From the NCBI GenBank assembly GCA_022113835.1, contig JAILWY010000026.1:1880001-1944000 (forward strand): DNA of 64,000 nucleotides, read 5' to 3'. Every line of letters begins with the position of its first letter. Position 1 is the first letter of the stretch. This DNA comes from Atopsyche davidsoni. Taxonomy: Eukaryota; Arthropoda; Insecta; Trichoptera; Hydrobiosidae. Below the pieces are notes generated by a model. It made no database searches. It was given only the letters and a program-made list of their open reading frames with translations, and was not told the origin of the DNA. Shown in pieces: positions 22,501 through 30,300 of the stretch. The position numbers and the translations under genes were made by a program.

Positions 22501-24385
22501 GCATGAAAATAGCAATAATTATTATTCGTATGAACTTGGAAGTGAGCGATATAAACTCGCCTGAAAAGGCGCTGAAAGTAAAGTCACTCGTTAAATCCAC
22601 AAGGAATGACTCGCCATAACAAGGGGGTATTAAAAGGGAGGCTTTATACCTTGAGTTTGTCTTATCCACGCGCGTTAAAATATTTCATATTGCTACTGAA
22701 ATGAAGTTTATCCTTAATTATATACGAAAAACCACTTAATTAAAACTAAAAGATTTGGTCAGTATCGACAAAGCATTTGGTTGTTAAATTTAACATTTTA
22801 CCTGTTAAACTACGGAATCGATTTAACCTGACAAATCAATTTAATATTTATTGATACTGTAGTATTAATTGTGATATTTTTTTACCTTTTTAGATGGAAA
22901 AACTCACTACGGAGTCTGCTCTAATTATCTTAAGGATAGAAAGGAAGGAGAACTGGTCTACATGTTTGTTCGCAGGTAAAGTAACTAATTTAATAAATAT
23001 CATACTGACGCTGTTCTGTATTTTTTTAATGATGTAACTATTTAACTCAGTTTGATAATTCCGACGTGAAAGGTTGGCGAAACCGGTCACCAATAAAAAA
23101 AAACTTATTTATAATATTAAAATGGAATTCCACCAAGTACTCTCTGTCAAAAATATTGAATTTCTGTGACTATAATCAACAAAAAAATGTATATGTGTTC
23201 CAGTGCTCCGAGCTTCCATCTGCCCCTGGACGTCAGCAAGCCCGTGCTGCTGGTGGGACCAGGCACCGGCATCGCCCCCTTCCGTGGCTTCTGGCACCAT
23301 CGCCGTGCCCTGGCCAAGACGATCGGAGCCCAGCCCCAGGGCCCCATGTGGCTGTTCTTCGGCTGCCGCAACAAGAGCATGGACCTCTACCGAGAGGAGA
23401 AGGAGCTCATGGAGAAGGAGGGGGTCCTGAACCGCGTCTTCCTTGCCCTCTCCAGGGAAGAGGGAGTGCCTAAGGTAGCTAAGCTTTATTCACAACAGAT
23501 TAATTTGATTTGTAAATATTAATAGGAACGATCACATATCGTAATGTCTTGGCTATTTAACTATACATATTTTTTGTATAACTTGGATACAGCAATTATT
23601 ATACTACTCAGTTTTTTTAACCAAAAACTAGAAATTTATATTTACATTACTATTGGTATTACAAGTAGGTTCATAAAACTTACTTAAAATATTACAAGTT
23701 ATCGGTGGTTTCCAAAAAACACGGAACAATCGTGAATTATCCACTTTTACTTGAGGATTTACAGCCGACAAGTGAACGTTATTGGCCAAAGGCGCCATCA
23801 TTTTGGATGTCATGGGACTCAATTGGCAATTTTCATGCTAATTTATGTCATAGTAATGTTTTAAATAAGACGGAGTTTCATTCACAAAATCAATGAGATC
23901 TCTTAGCAAACATTTAATTCATGATTTTTGTATTGTCTGCTCCATACAGACATACGTCCAAGGTCTGGCGGAGCAAGAAGGAAAGCAGATATTCAACATG
24001 CTGGTAGAGCAGCACGGCCACTTCTACGTCTGCGGAGACTGCACCATGGCCGAGCACGTGTACCAGACCCTCAAGAAGATCATCAAGAAGCACGGCCATT
24101 ACACCAACCAGGAAGTTGAATCCTTCATGCTGAAGCTCCGGGTAAATCACATTGATTCTTCTACATCACCCCTAAGACAAAAATACACTTTTGTTCATAT
24201 TTGTTCATAGGTTCATATTTATTATTACTGCCTTGTTTTTAATTTGCTTATATTCATGTGGATTGGTTTCACTTCAGGATGAGAATCGTTACCACGAAGA
24301 CATCTTCGGAATCACGCTGAGGACGGCGGAGGTGCAGAACAAGTCCCGGGAGTCAGCGAGAAGCAAGATGGACAACTTTCCTTGA
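2870..24385 (+). CDS. NOS: Nitric oxide synthase, reductase half (3' 11 coding exons; 5' part outside window)
   Basis: The product makes NO from L-arginine; this half moves electrons from NADPH through FAD and FMN to the heme domain. Joining 2870-2974, 4801-4859, 17546-17840, 19810-20070, 20605-20758, 20985-21154, 21264-21474, 22894-22975, 23204-23474, 23950-24141 and 24278-24385 gives 635 residues and a stop with every phase matching. Visible signatures (local numbering) are FMN-site [11 protein letters not shown] (25-35) and [15 protein letters not shown] (99-113), FAD-site RFYSLSSSP (391-399) with GVCSNYL (425-431), NADPH-site GPGTGIAPF (464-472), FFGCRN (497-502), YVCGD (562-566), and the C-terminal [10 protein letters not shown] (604-613). 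The match to fly NOS is collinear to the end. Heme, calmodulin-binding and first FMN exons must lie left of the window. Cytochrome P450 reductase is excluded by the NOS-type insert and tail. The exons are GC-rich in AT-rich introns. Confidence 0.98.
4224..4439. repeat. Perfect 100-bp inverted repeat built from tRNA-derived SINE
   Basis: Positions 4224-4323 and 4340-4439 are exact reverse complements (100 of 100 bases by eye) around a 16-base loop. Each arm carries a tRNA B-box-like GGTTCGAATCCC and the SINE tail with CGATGATATTTTCTGAGAG. Other SINE copies at 33160-33300, 51362-51600 and 52979-53100 show the arm sequence is the 3' half of that SINE. Confidence 0.93.
4779..4798 (+). repeat. (GTTT)5 microsatellite forming a splice acceptor tract
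   Basis: Five GTTT units run directly into AG at 4799-4800, the acceptor of NOS exon 4801-4859. Confidence 0.9.
4801..4859 (+). CDS. NOS: NOS exon 2 of window: FMN domain, start of control insert
   Basis: A 59-nt exon encoding [11 protein letters not shown] plus the Gly/Ala-rich start of the autoinhibitory insert; it leaves two bases for the next codon. The acceptor follows a (GTTT)5 microsatellite, which serves as its polypyrimidine tract. The donor is GGTAAG at 4859-4864. Confidence 0.93.
7110..7400 (+). repeat. Dispersed repeat, family A
   Basis: Shares CAGAGGAGGTTGCCATGCTT, GACCAGTGTTCGTGGTTTTC and CTACACCGCAGTTTTATATTG with other copies. The second half (GATCTGATACTCTTTCTGCAG to CATTCCAAGTCCACTAC) corresponds to the left part of the 42534 copy in reverse. 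Confidence 0.7.
7486..7541. repeat. (TA)n microsatellite
   Basis: About 56 bp of TA alternation; length is probably polymorphic and prone to assembly error. Confidence 0.95.
8440..8700 (-). repeat. Non-autonomous element, family C (internally deleted)
   Basis: Shares GAGTTTTTTGATCATTTTCT, GCGAAAAATCGAATGCACCA, TTAAATGCAAAAAGTTAGAT and a terminal AATAAAGTGACA with the copy at 16800-17412. It lacks most of the middle. Confidence 0.7.
8695..8835. repeat. TA-rich low-complexity tract
   Basis: Imperfect TATATA and TATG runs with no other content. Confidence 0.85.
10269..10880 (+). repeat. Non-autonomous element, family C
   Basis: Starts TTTACCTGGAGAAATCGTGT, the reverse complement of the family C end at 17412 with one mismatch. 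It continues with TTGAAGATGTTGAAAAATTGG and an A/T-rich core, and holds an internal ATTTTTCGCAAAATCG segment. No protein-coding capacity was seen. Confidence 0.75.
11988..12311 (+). pseudogene. R1/LOA-like LINE, C-terminal ORF end, one in-frame stop
   Basis: A single frame of 107 codons ending at a TAG (12309-12311) encodes the end of a non-LTR retrotransposon polyprotein. [15 protein letters not shown] is the typical RNase H-end motif of R1-type LINEs, followed by [14 protein letters not shown], the start of a CCHC-like knuckle. One TGA at 12156-12158 interrupts it, just where the family has a short HxxxxC segment. The rest of the element is missing or unrecognisable upstream, as expected for 5'-truncated retrocopies, although the 3' UTR is not delimited. 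It lies in sense orientation inside a NOS intron. Confidence 0.8.
13980..14430. repeat. Degenerate tandem repeat, three units
   Basis: The block TTGGTTGRAGTTG, TTTAACATCTCAAAC and a following CTGGGAC-like segment occurs near 13984, 14200 and 14363 with decayed sequence between. Unit spacing is about 216 and 163 bp. No function recognised. Confidence 0.6.
15300..15480 (+). repeat. Foldback repeat, family B
   Basis: TTTCGCCAACCTTTCACGTT is followed about 30 bp later by AACGTTGGCGAAACCGGTCA, so the two cores face each other. The tail contains TGGAATTCCAGCAAGTACTC, shared with copies at 23050, 33310 and 56964. Confidence 0.8.
15545..15740. repeat. SINE-derived sequence with 27-bp hairpin
   Basis: The SINE tail block (GATGCGTATTTATTACCCAT, then AATATGATTAGGCACATTAG) is followed by inverted arms 15639-15665 and 15694-15720, each holding AGAGTTTCTTTAAATCATC or its complement. 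Confidence 0.75.
16800..17412 (-). repeat. Non-autonomous element, family C (longest copy)
   Basis: Runs from GAGTTTTTTGACCATTTGCT-type sequence through CAATTTTTCCACATCTTCAA and AATAAAGTGACA to ATGACACGATTTCGCCAGGT, with the 10269 copy giving its reverse. It ends about 130 bp before a NOS exon. No coding capacity recognised. Confidence 0.75.
17415..17457. repeat. 16-bp perfect hairpin upstream of a NOS splice acceptor
   Basis: TGGACTGCCTCTGGTG at 17415-17430 pairs exactly with CACCAGAGGCAGTCCA at 17442-17457 around an 11-base loop, 88 bp before the acceptor exon at 17546. Confidence 0.9.
17546..17840 (+). CDS. NOS: NOS exon 3 of window: rest of control insert and FMN domain
   Basis: 295 nt. 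The first base completes the codon split by the 12.7-kb intron, followed by 98 codons. It begins with the insert segment [10 protein letters not shown], found in fly NOS as SKSFMKASS, and then runs into FGPLGNVRF, the FMN isoalloxazine loop [15 protein letters not shown] and [10 protein letters not shown]...GDEMCG. The donor at 17841 is GTGAGT. Confidence 0.97.
18998..19007 (+). promoter_or_regulatory. Candidate NF-kappaB/Rel site
   Basis: GGGGTTTCCC fits the consensus GGGRNWYYCC at every position and lies in a GC-richer patch of a NOS intron. Insect NOS is immune-inducible in several species. Matches of this degree also occur by chance. Confidence 0.35.
19665..19752 (-). repeat. Foldback repeat, family B (single core)
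   Basis: AATACTTGAGTGATTTTCCA, GTGACCGGTTTCGCCAACCT and CACGTTGGCATTATCAAACA match the copies at 33310 and 56964 in the same orientation. It ends 58 bp before the NOS exon at 19810. Confidence 0.85.
19810..20070 (+). CDS. NOS: NOS exon 4 of window: FMN/FAD connecting region
   Basis: Eighty-seven codons, phase 0 at both ends, starting VACETFCLD, which aligns with LACETFCLD in fly NOS. It covers the linker between the FMN and FAD domains and ends at [10 protein letters not shown]. The donor is GTGAGT at 20071. A family B repeat ends about 60 bp upstream of the acceptor. Confidence 0.96.
20185..20395 (-). repeat. Dispersed repeat, family A
   Basis: GATCTAAACGCAAGAGCTTT, GTGTAGAAGGACCCGGGGAC and CAGTGAAATGGTCGCCAGCC occur in nearly the same form at 42600-42720. 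It fills about 40% of the NOS intron 20071-20604. Confidence 0.85.
20605..20758 (+). CDS. NOS: NOS exon 5 of window: FAD domain
   Basis: 154 nt, starting [19 protein letters not shown], the conserved PGDHVGI element of the FAD/connecting domain, and ending HTSN plus one base. The acceptor CCAG ends at 20604 and the donor GT is at 20759. Confidence 0.96.
20985..21154 (+). CDS. NOS: NOS exon 6 of window: FAD/connecting domain
   Basis: 170 nt. Two bases complete the split Gly codon, then 56 codons follow, including [20 protein letters not shown], equivalent to the fly segment ending in FDLTTPPS. Acceptor choice at GCAG (20981-20984) is fixed by phase; shifting by one base gives an unrelated frame. 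Confidence 0.95.
21264..21474 (+). CDS. NOS: NOS exon 7 of window: FAD-binding RxYSxSSS
   Basis: 211 nt in phase 0 from [12 protein letters not shown] to VVTYQTQ plus one base. It holds [12 protein letters not shown], the arginine, tyrosine and serine motif that stacks against and holds FAD. It is strongly GC-rich. Confidence 0.96.
21475..22893 (+). other. NOS intron with hAT-type element
   Basis: Holds the hAT-like MITE at 21590-22068. The remaining 22080-22893 is AT-rich with nothing recognised. Confidence 0.8.
21590..22068. mobile_element. hAT-like non-autonomous transposon (MITE)
   Basis: A 479-bp insert flanked by GTTTTAGAG at 21581-21589 and 22069-22077, fitting a hAT 8-bp target duplication plus one shared base. 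The right end in reverse reads CAGTGCTTCCCAAAGTGG and the left end TCTCAAACTCTCTTGGCCCA, both of the hAT terminal type. The left part contains three CCCAYGGACCC-CTTTCATAGT subrepeats and the right end the matching GGGGTCCGTAGGG. No transposase is encoded. Confidence 0.8.
22894..22975 (+). CDS. NOS: NOS exon 8 of window: FAD domain, GVCSNYL
   Basis: 82 nt, completing the split Asp and encoding [20 protein letters not shown] and FVR; two bases pass to the next exon. GVCSNYL is the FAD-pyrophosphate motif of NOS. The acceptor is TTTTTAG and the donor AGGTAAAG. Confidence 0.95.
23050..23165 (+). repeat. Foldback repeat, family B, in a 228-bp NOS intron
   Basis: TTTGATAATTCCGACGTGAA, GGTTGGCGAAACCGGTCACC and TGGAATTCCACCAAGTACTC match other copies. 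It takes up half of the intron 22976-23203. Confidence 0.85.
23204..23474 (+). CDS. NOS: NOS exon 9 of window: NADPH-binding domain
   Basis: 271 nt. The first base completes Ser, then 90 codons include GPGTGIAPF (NADPH pyrophosphate loop), MWLFFGCRN and [12 protein letters not shown]. By hand count about 77 of 91 codons end in G or C. The donor at 23475 is GTAGCT, a weaker match than the other donors. Confidence 0.96.
23475..23949 (+). other. NOS intron, nothing recognised
   Basis: AT-rich 475-bp intron with no repeat family or coding signal identified. Confidence 0.8.
23950..24141 (+). CDS. NOS: NOS exon 10 of window: NADPH domain, YVCGD
   Basis: Sixty-four codons starting TYVQGL. They include [18 protein letters not shown], the nicotinamide-contacting CGD motif, and end SFMLKLR. 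The residue after CGD is Cys, where fly and mammalian NOS have Val as I recall them. The donor is GGTAAAT. Confidence 0.96.
24278..24385 (+). CDS. NOS: NOS terminal exon: C-terminal tail and stop
   Basis: Thirty-five codons plus TGA. It encodes [19 protein letters not shown] and a short basic-acidic tail ending [13 protein letters not shown] is the NOS end signature with the aromatic that shields FAD. The tail length resembles fly NOS and is shorter than mammalian constitutive forms. Confidence 0.97.
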   Translation, partial: DENRYHEDIFGITLRTAEVQNKSRESARSKMDNFP

Positions 24386-24431
24386 CGAAGGCTCTCGCAC
24401 CTGCCCAGACTTCTCCAAAACATTAATATTA

Positions 24432-24437
24432 AATAAA
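24432..24437 (+). terminator. Candidate NOS poly(A) signal
   Basis: AATAAA lies 47 bp after the stop codon. A second AATAAA is at 24689. The region is AT-rich, so the true cleavage site is uncertain. Confidence 0.55.
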
Positions 24438-25316
24438 TGATATTCAACATACCTTATATATTATTACATTTATTAAAATTTAAAAATATACAATTCACAT
24501 CTACTCTTTCAAATTTCTACTTGCACATTGCAATTTAATGACTTCATATATTTAATTAATGATAATGATATGTTTTTTGATTACTTGTTATATTGTCATG
24601 TTTCACAAATTATTTACATTGTGTATACTATTGAATGTTTCAAAATATATTTCAATTACTAATCCATTCTGTGTTGTTTTATTTTAATAATAAATCAGTT
24701 AAATTTTTGTTATAAATAATTTATGCTTTATATCAAACATAAAAACAAACTGATAATGCATTTGCATATGGATATATAATGCGCTTAGAATATGGAATAT
24801 GGCTGTTCCCTGATCTTGCGCGCAGGTTGTGGGGCTTACGAGGTGCGGCTTAGAAGGTAGCATACATGGGTTTCTCTATTTTCATTTTGAGTTTGTGTGG
24901 ATAACAATATGTTAAAAAAAAAACTTTTATTAGGGAAAAAATATGTAAGAATATTTAATTTATATTATTTATTTATTAGCGCCATCTCTGTAAAATAAAA
25001 TGAACTTTTTTAACAATGAAGACAAACGCCATCTATGTAAAAAAAAAAGAATGAATTACAAATGTTTTAGCTGTTATTTATTTTATTTTTATTTTTAAGT
25101 ATTATAATTTTTTTATCATATGCGGCTGAAACATTTTTTTTTTCTTTACTTTTAAAAATATTTATTTATTTTGTACACTTGTAACATTTAAGAGACTGCA
25201 TGCCATTTTGACACGGTGTTTGGGTGGCGTGAGTCTGACGTTTATTATTTCGAGGTTAATAGCATTATCGTTCCCTTGTCGTGTTTCTTAGAGCATGCAT
25301 ATAATTATTTTTAAAA
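24438..25316 (+). other. NOS-EEF2KMT intergenic region and presumed EEF2KMT promoter
   Basis: AT-rich, with two CTCF-like cores (24979 and 25028). The last 130 bp before the EEF2KMT start are less AT-rich. No TATA box placed with confidence. Confidence 0.6.
24979..25036. promoter_or_regulatory. Paired CTCF-like core motifs
   Basis: GCGCCATCTCTGTAAAA at 24979 and ACGCCATCTATGTAAAA at 25028 are direct near-repeats. GCGCCATCT is the reverse of the fly CTCF core AGATGGCGC. They lie between two genes. The shared flank also suggests an old tandem duplication. Confidence 0.3.
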
Positions 25317-25382
25317 ATGATTTTAAAAAACATATCAAAGCAGTTTTTATGCACAGCCAATTTGAAAGACCTCAACTGGAAC
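25317..25382 (+). CDS. EEF2KMT: EEF2KMT exon 1
   Basis: Twenty-two codons from ATG; donor GTGAGT at 25383; phase 0. Residues QFLCTANLKDLNW match the family N-terminus. Confidence 0.88.
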
Positions 25383-27314
25383 GTGAGTAGAATTGTCGTA
25401 CATCGGTTGTTTTACATAAACACTTTACAAACTTACCACTCAACATACAATAAACGTTTATTTTAGGATGAACTCAAGAACCTTTCCTGGGAAGACCAGT
25501 ACTCGTTACTTCAACAGACTGTCAACCATCCATTAGTTTTAAGATACCCTGTAAAAATATCCTACCAAGTTGCCTTTTTGAAGTATATCCTTGACTTCTT
25601 AGAAAATGAACTGATAGAAGTACACGATGATTTATATTCTAAATACTGCTCACTACTGGGGAACAAAGCTCAGAATGAATTTTCTTACAAACACTATTTA
25701 ATATTATTAGAAGATAAATTATCCACAATAAGTCTAAAAGAGAGCTCAAAACTCATATCCGATGGAACCACGGGTCTTCACACTTGGGAGGTAACTTAAT
25801 CCTTTTAATTTTATTAATTTGATATCAAAATTCAATAAAATAACAAATCGTTTACTTGTATTTATACCAAATCAAAATTACCTATAGTTAGGACTGTATT
25901 ATAGTGTGATTTTGCATTAGTTAAAGGCGACAGGCCTAAGGACAAGAGAAACTAGCAAAAAATTAATATGCCACAATACTATCTCCATTAAAAAAAATTA
26001 CTTTTGGTAAGCAAGAGATTAATTATTGTTAAAATAAATCTCTTTAAATTGCACATGGCTTGTACATCTACTCGGTGGCTTGTGATCCTGTTTGAAAGAA
26101 GTATTAATAGTTGAGAAGCTATATTACTAATGAAATCAACTGATTATAGACCTATTATAGAGAAGTAATTACACATGTTGTTTATTATTTTCACAAACCC
26201 TAGTATTAATCAAAAGTTATTATATTTTCAGGCATCCTTCGTTCTTTCAGAGTGGTGCATCCAAAACAGTAATATATTAAATGGTAAAAATATTCTAGAA
26301 CTCGGTTCTGGAATTGGTTTGACCGGCCTCGCAGTTGCTAAGTGCTGCAAGCCGAGGCAAATTTGGCTGACCGATTGCCATACTAGTGTACTGAAAGTAC
26401 TTATAGATAATGTAAAGCAAAATTACTTAGAATCCGAGAATGGAAACTGCTGCAACAATGGAAACGAGACAACAGAAAGAAACTTACTGTCTTTTAAGGT
26501 TTCAGATGAAACTGAAATTGGTAAGAATATTTTTTTAATCCTTTTTTTTCAAAGACTATTATTACTCTTGTTATACATTAGAATCTTTTGGTTAATTAGA
26601 TATAATTAATCTGAAAGGAAAATTCAACTTTGGTCATTTTAGCTACTTTTTAGTTTAGATATTTACAATATTGTAATAATTGATTCTTTTGTTTACAGGA
26701 GTCTTAAATCTACCTTGGGAAGATGTGAACAATAATGTGTTTGTAGGTGACGTCGCAGTACCTGACATAATACTGGCCGCTGACTTGGTCTATGATTCTT
26801 CCATATTTCTTCCACTTTCCGATGCCTTTGAATATTTCCTAAAAGCCAATACAAATTGTCAAATATATTTAGTCTGTACAATACGAAACGAAAGCACTAT
26901 CGAAGAATTTATCAATTTACTGGGTATGTTTGCTTTTTTAAAATTATTATAAAAATATATTATGATTTAATATCTGAGATTCAATATCACTTCCCGGCCA
27001 TTGGGCCTGGAGCTTTACTCCGTTTGACTGAGCGAGAATTTTACCGGTTGTATATAAGTGTTCGAATCACACCTGTTTCCAGAAATAAAAGGCTTTTTGT
27101 GTCCTTTTATATATAAAACGTTTACTTAAAACCATAATGGTTTTTACTCAAAGCTTATAAATCTTTATATTGTATTCGTGAAACATTAAGTAATATTGTT
27201 TTTCTTATTTTAGAGAGCCGATCGTTTTTAATCACCGAACTACCTCAGCCTGAGCCCTTACACCTCAACTGGTCACATTCCTTGAGGACCAAACTATTCA
27301 AAATATACAACTAA
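25317..27314 (+). CDS. EEF2KMT: Protein-lysine N-methyltransferase EEF2KMT (FAM86 family)
   Basis: The family transfers methyl from S-adenosylmethionine to a lysine of elongation factor 2 in the cytosol. Joining 25317-25382, 25467-25790, 26232-26520, 26699-26923 and 27214-27314 gives 334 aa, close to the 330 aa of human EEF2KMT. The N-terminal FAM86-specific region includes QQTVNHPLV and ends DGTTGLHTWE (121-130). SAM-binding motif I is ILELGSGIGLTG (151-162), the acidic post-I site is LTDCH (176-180), and the seven-beta-strand family motif is DIILAADLVYD (249-259). The start is the first ATG before exon-1 residues QFLCTANLKDLNW, which align with the human N-terminus. It follows NOS tandemly. 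Codons are AT-rich, unlike NOS. Other METTL21-group enzymes are less likely because of the N-terminal FAM86 region. Confidence 0.94.
25467..25790 (+). CDS. EEF2KMT: EEF2KMT exon 2: FAM86 N-terminal region
   Basis: 108 codons, phase 0 at both ends, acceptor TTTTAG and donor GTAACT. Ends in the family hallmark GTTGLHTWE. Confidence 0.94.
25791..26231 (+). other. EEF2KMT intron 2
   Basis: AT-rich 441-bp intron; nothing recognised. Confidence 0.85.
26232..26520 (+). CDS. EEF2KMT: EEF2KMT exon 3: SAM-binding motif I
   Basis: 289 nt starting ASFVLSEWC. Contains LELGSGIGLTG and the LTDCH acidic site. It ends with one base of a Gly codon; the donor GTAAGA starts at 26521. Includes an Asn/Glu-rich, probably disordered stretch ENGNCCNNGNETTERN. 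Confidence 0.95.
26699..26923 (+). CDS. EEF2KMT: EEF2KMT exon 4: catalytic-core strand motif
   Basis: 225 nt. LPWED corresponds to the family LDWD segment, and PDIILAADLVYD to the motif near the substrate site. Ends one base into a codon; donor GTATGT. Confidence 0.94.
26924..27213 (+). other. EEF2KMT intron 4 with possible SINE fragment
   Basis: Positions 26995-27110 are GC-richer and include a B-box-like GTGTTCGAATCACACC, suggesting a short tRNA-derived SINE fragment. Confidence 0.4.
27214..27314 (+). CDS. EEF2KMT: EEF2KMT exon 5 and stop
   Basis: Two bases complete Glu, followed by 32 codons and TAA at 27312. The C-terminus LNWSHSLRTKLFKIYN corresponds to the family's short final strand. 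Confidence 0.88.
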
Positions 27315-27368
27315 TTATAAAAAAATACATTCCAATATACTATTTTTATACAAAACGTTAAATTATAA

Positions 27369-27374
27369 AATAAA
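27369..27374 (+). terminator. Candidate EEF2KMT poly(A) signal
   Basis: AATAAA 55 bp after the stop codon, in AT-rich sequence. Confidence 0.55.
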
Positions 27375-30300
27375 TATATATTTTTATAAACAATCAGTAT
27401 TACTTCCTGTTTCTTTTATTATATCAGTGAGACTATCTATTTCTGTATGGTCACTCTGCAAGTCTATTTTTATGTTTATTAATGAAATGATAAATTGAAT
27501 CATTAACCTTTTGCCAAATGAATGTCTCGTCATTATAACATCAAATGTCACGCTTCGTGCAATCTGAAATCTTGGCGCGCTGACAATGATTGTATCATTA
27601 AATTATGTGTAACCTCATGCCTTGCATTTTATTCCTGGCTTCCGTTCAAGATGAGATCGTTGCAACTCTGTTGAGAGATTTGAATTTCATTTCTTCTCAT
27701 AATGTATATCGGCCGAGTTGCATCATAGAGCTAAATAAGTGTGCTGGTCATTCAACTCACCGACCAATGCCCTCATAAACTTGATGCAATTCGTGCGAGT
27801 GCAGATTATCTATTTGAGTACCGTGCCCTACGTACAAAGTTGATTTCCTTATCAATGAACTTTAATGAATGGAACGCTTATAATGAAATGCATTGATTCC
27901 GGTATCATTGAAATTTTTATTTCTATTGACTTTTTCTTCTATGAATTTATGAATTGAGTTATTGTGGTTTCAAAAATAATATGTTTTATCTTGAGCAATA
28001 AAAACCATTTTTTTAATATTTAATTGCTATTTAAAAGATTCTCAATTTATTATTTTTATAGATGTACCAAAATATAAATTTTAGAACAAAAAAAATATTC
28101 ATAATAAATACAACAGTTAATAAATTTATGCGCCCCACAGCTTGAGGTCTGTCTTTCTCTACGCTTCTCAGAAGGACAACAGATAGACACAAAAAATGCC
28201 AAAAAAAAGGTTTCTTTGACCAGAACAAGCTGGGGCCGCCCATTTACAGCGCCGGCCAACGGGATGTTACACCAATATGCGATAAGGGATGAAATCTCTA
28301 TCTAAGGGTTGCTTACCTTTTTTTGCGTACAAATTTGTTACAATATTATCTGTGTGATTTAATGTGATTCCGTGAAATGTAACCAAGTATTTTGCTCCAA
28401 AATATTTTTAGTAAATAATTCAAAGCATAATAGTATTTATTTATTACTAGAAATGTAGCGTCACAGAATGACGTATTCGATGAACGATGCAATAGTGTTT
28501 GGCTGAATACTCGAATAGCTGGGTACTCGAATTTTAAGAAGACGCTGCTCACGTTTTCCTTCCGATTCATTACTTGACATTTGTGTCACATTTCGTGTCA
28601 CAAACAACGCATCACTGTTCTTTATTTGAAAAATTCTAAATTTGAAATTCTCGCGGTGAACAACAGAAACCTATATTTCGTACATATTGAAACTCGCTAA
28701 AGCATATTTTAATGTTTTATTCAATTAGTTCATGAATGAAAATATTGTCTAATCGTCTTGAAATTCGGCACATAGCTGCGGAAAAACTTACTGAACTTAC
28801 ATGCAAAAAATCAGCGTTTTATCTTTTAAGATATTCTATAGAGAAACAAAAAATGAAACATACATACACATACACAGTGGATAGTATATATAGAAGATAG
28901 ATTGTTAGCTGATGACTTATTTTTGTTTTCGATATTATCCCCTGTAGAACCTATAAATCTGACCAGCGAATATAGTACATTACGGTAGTAACATGACACC
29001 CCCAATTGTCTCTACCTGCTGAAAGTCTTCAGTCCGCACTTTGAAAACCTTCAAACTAGAAGCCTCCGAATATCTTCATTATCAACCAGAAATACGCATA
29101 GGAAATATTATATCTTTAAAACAATTTTTAAAAAAACTTTTAATTAGATTTCCCGGCGCATCTTTGATGATCAAAACCATATAACCAACTGGATTTTTAC
29201 GACGCTTTGTATGAGCTTAACAGTAAAAATAAAATTTATGACGCTTACGGGAGTTTTTTTTTTTTTTTTTTGGATGCGTTTTATAGTTTCGTAAGCGCCG
29301 AGCTATAACAAAAAATGACGACGAATATCTCAACGGGAATTAAAAAAGAATTAAGCAATTAAAATTAAATTTACGAGCAGTCGCCGCTGGTCCACTTCTG
29401 GAGGCGAGTACTCCATTTAATGTCGTCTAACACGCGATGCGACCAATTAGACGATTTGGTTTCGAAAAATCATTTTTAGAAAATCCGTAATGATTCGCCA
29501 CTGATGGCATAAGGTGCCAGCGAAAAAAATTTCATCAAAAAACAAGCATAACTATTTAAATATATTAACATGCTAATGATATTTATGTATACGAATTATG
29601 TATGTAAAACATTTTTTTGCCGTCAAAAAATATAGCTGCAGAAATGTCGAGAAATAAAAGTTATTATGTAATCCAAGTGTGAAAATGCTGATTATTAATA
29701 TTTATTAATAAAACCAACAAAATATATGAATAAAAATTATTCACACTGCGAATATTTCTAATCGCTTTTGTCGGTGATTCTGCAGCTATTTTTCGAAGCG
29801 CCTAATTTATGGACCAAACAAAAATTTAATATTTGCTAATTTATCAACACATTAATGACTATCTTTTTGCTAATGAATTTCTAGTTGTTAATTTCGCAGA
29901 TATCTTAAATAATATATTATGTGTTGATTAAATAGTTTCATATTCGCATTCGAAGCATACGAATATGAAAAATAAAGAATGTAAAATAAAGTCTTGAAGG
30001 TGTTGAAAAATTGGATTCAATGACGACTTTTTTTGACGACCAAAATTTGTTTAAGTGTTTTTTTTTTTTTTTTTTTTAACTCATCATATGTAAAAAGTTT
30101 ATATGTAATCTTTTAAATTCAATAAAAAAAAAGGATTCCTAAATGCTTAGGGTTCTTGGACCATGAGTTTCTATGATTTCCAAAATGCCTAAACTTTACT
30201 CGGAAAAACACATATTTTATTATTAAAAGACAATGTATAAAAAATTAAATAGTTCCTTCTCAAGAAAAAGGAATGTATCTAACTTTTTCATTTAATTTAT

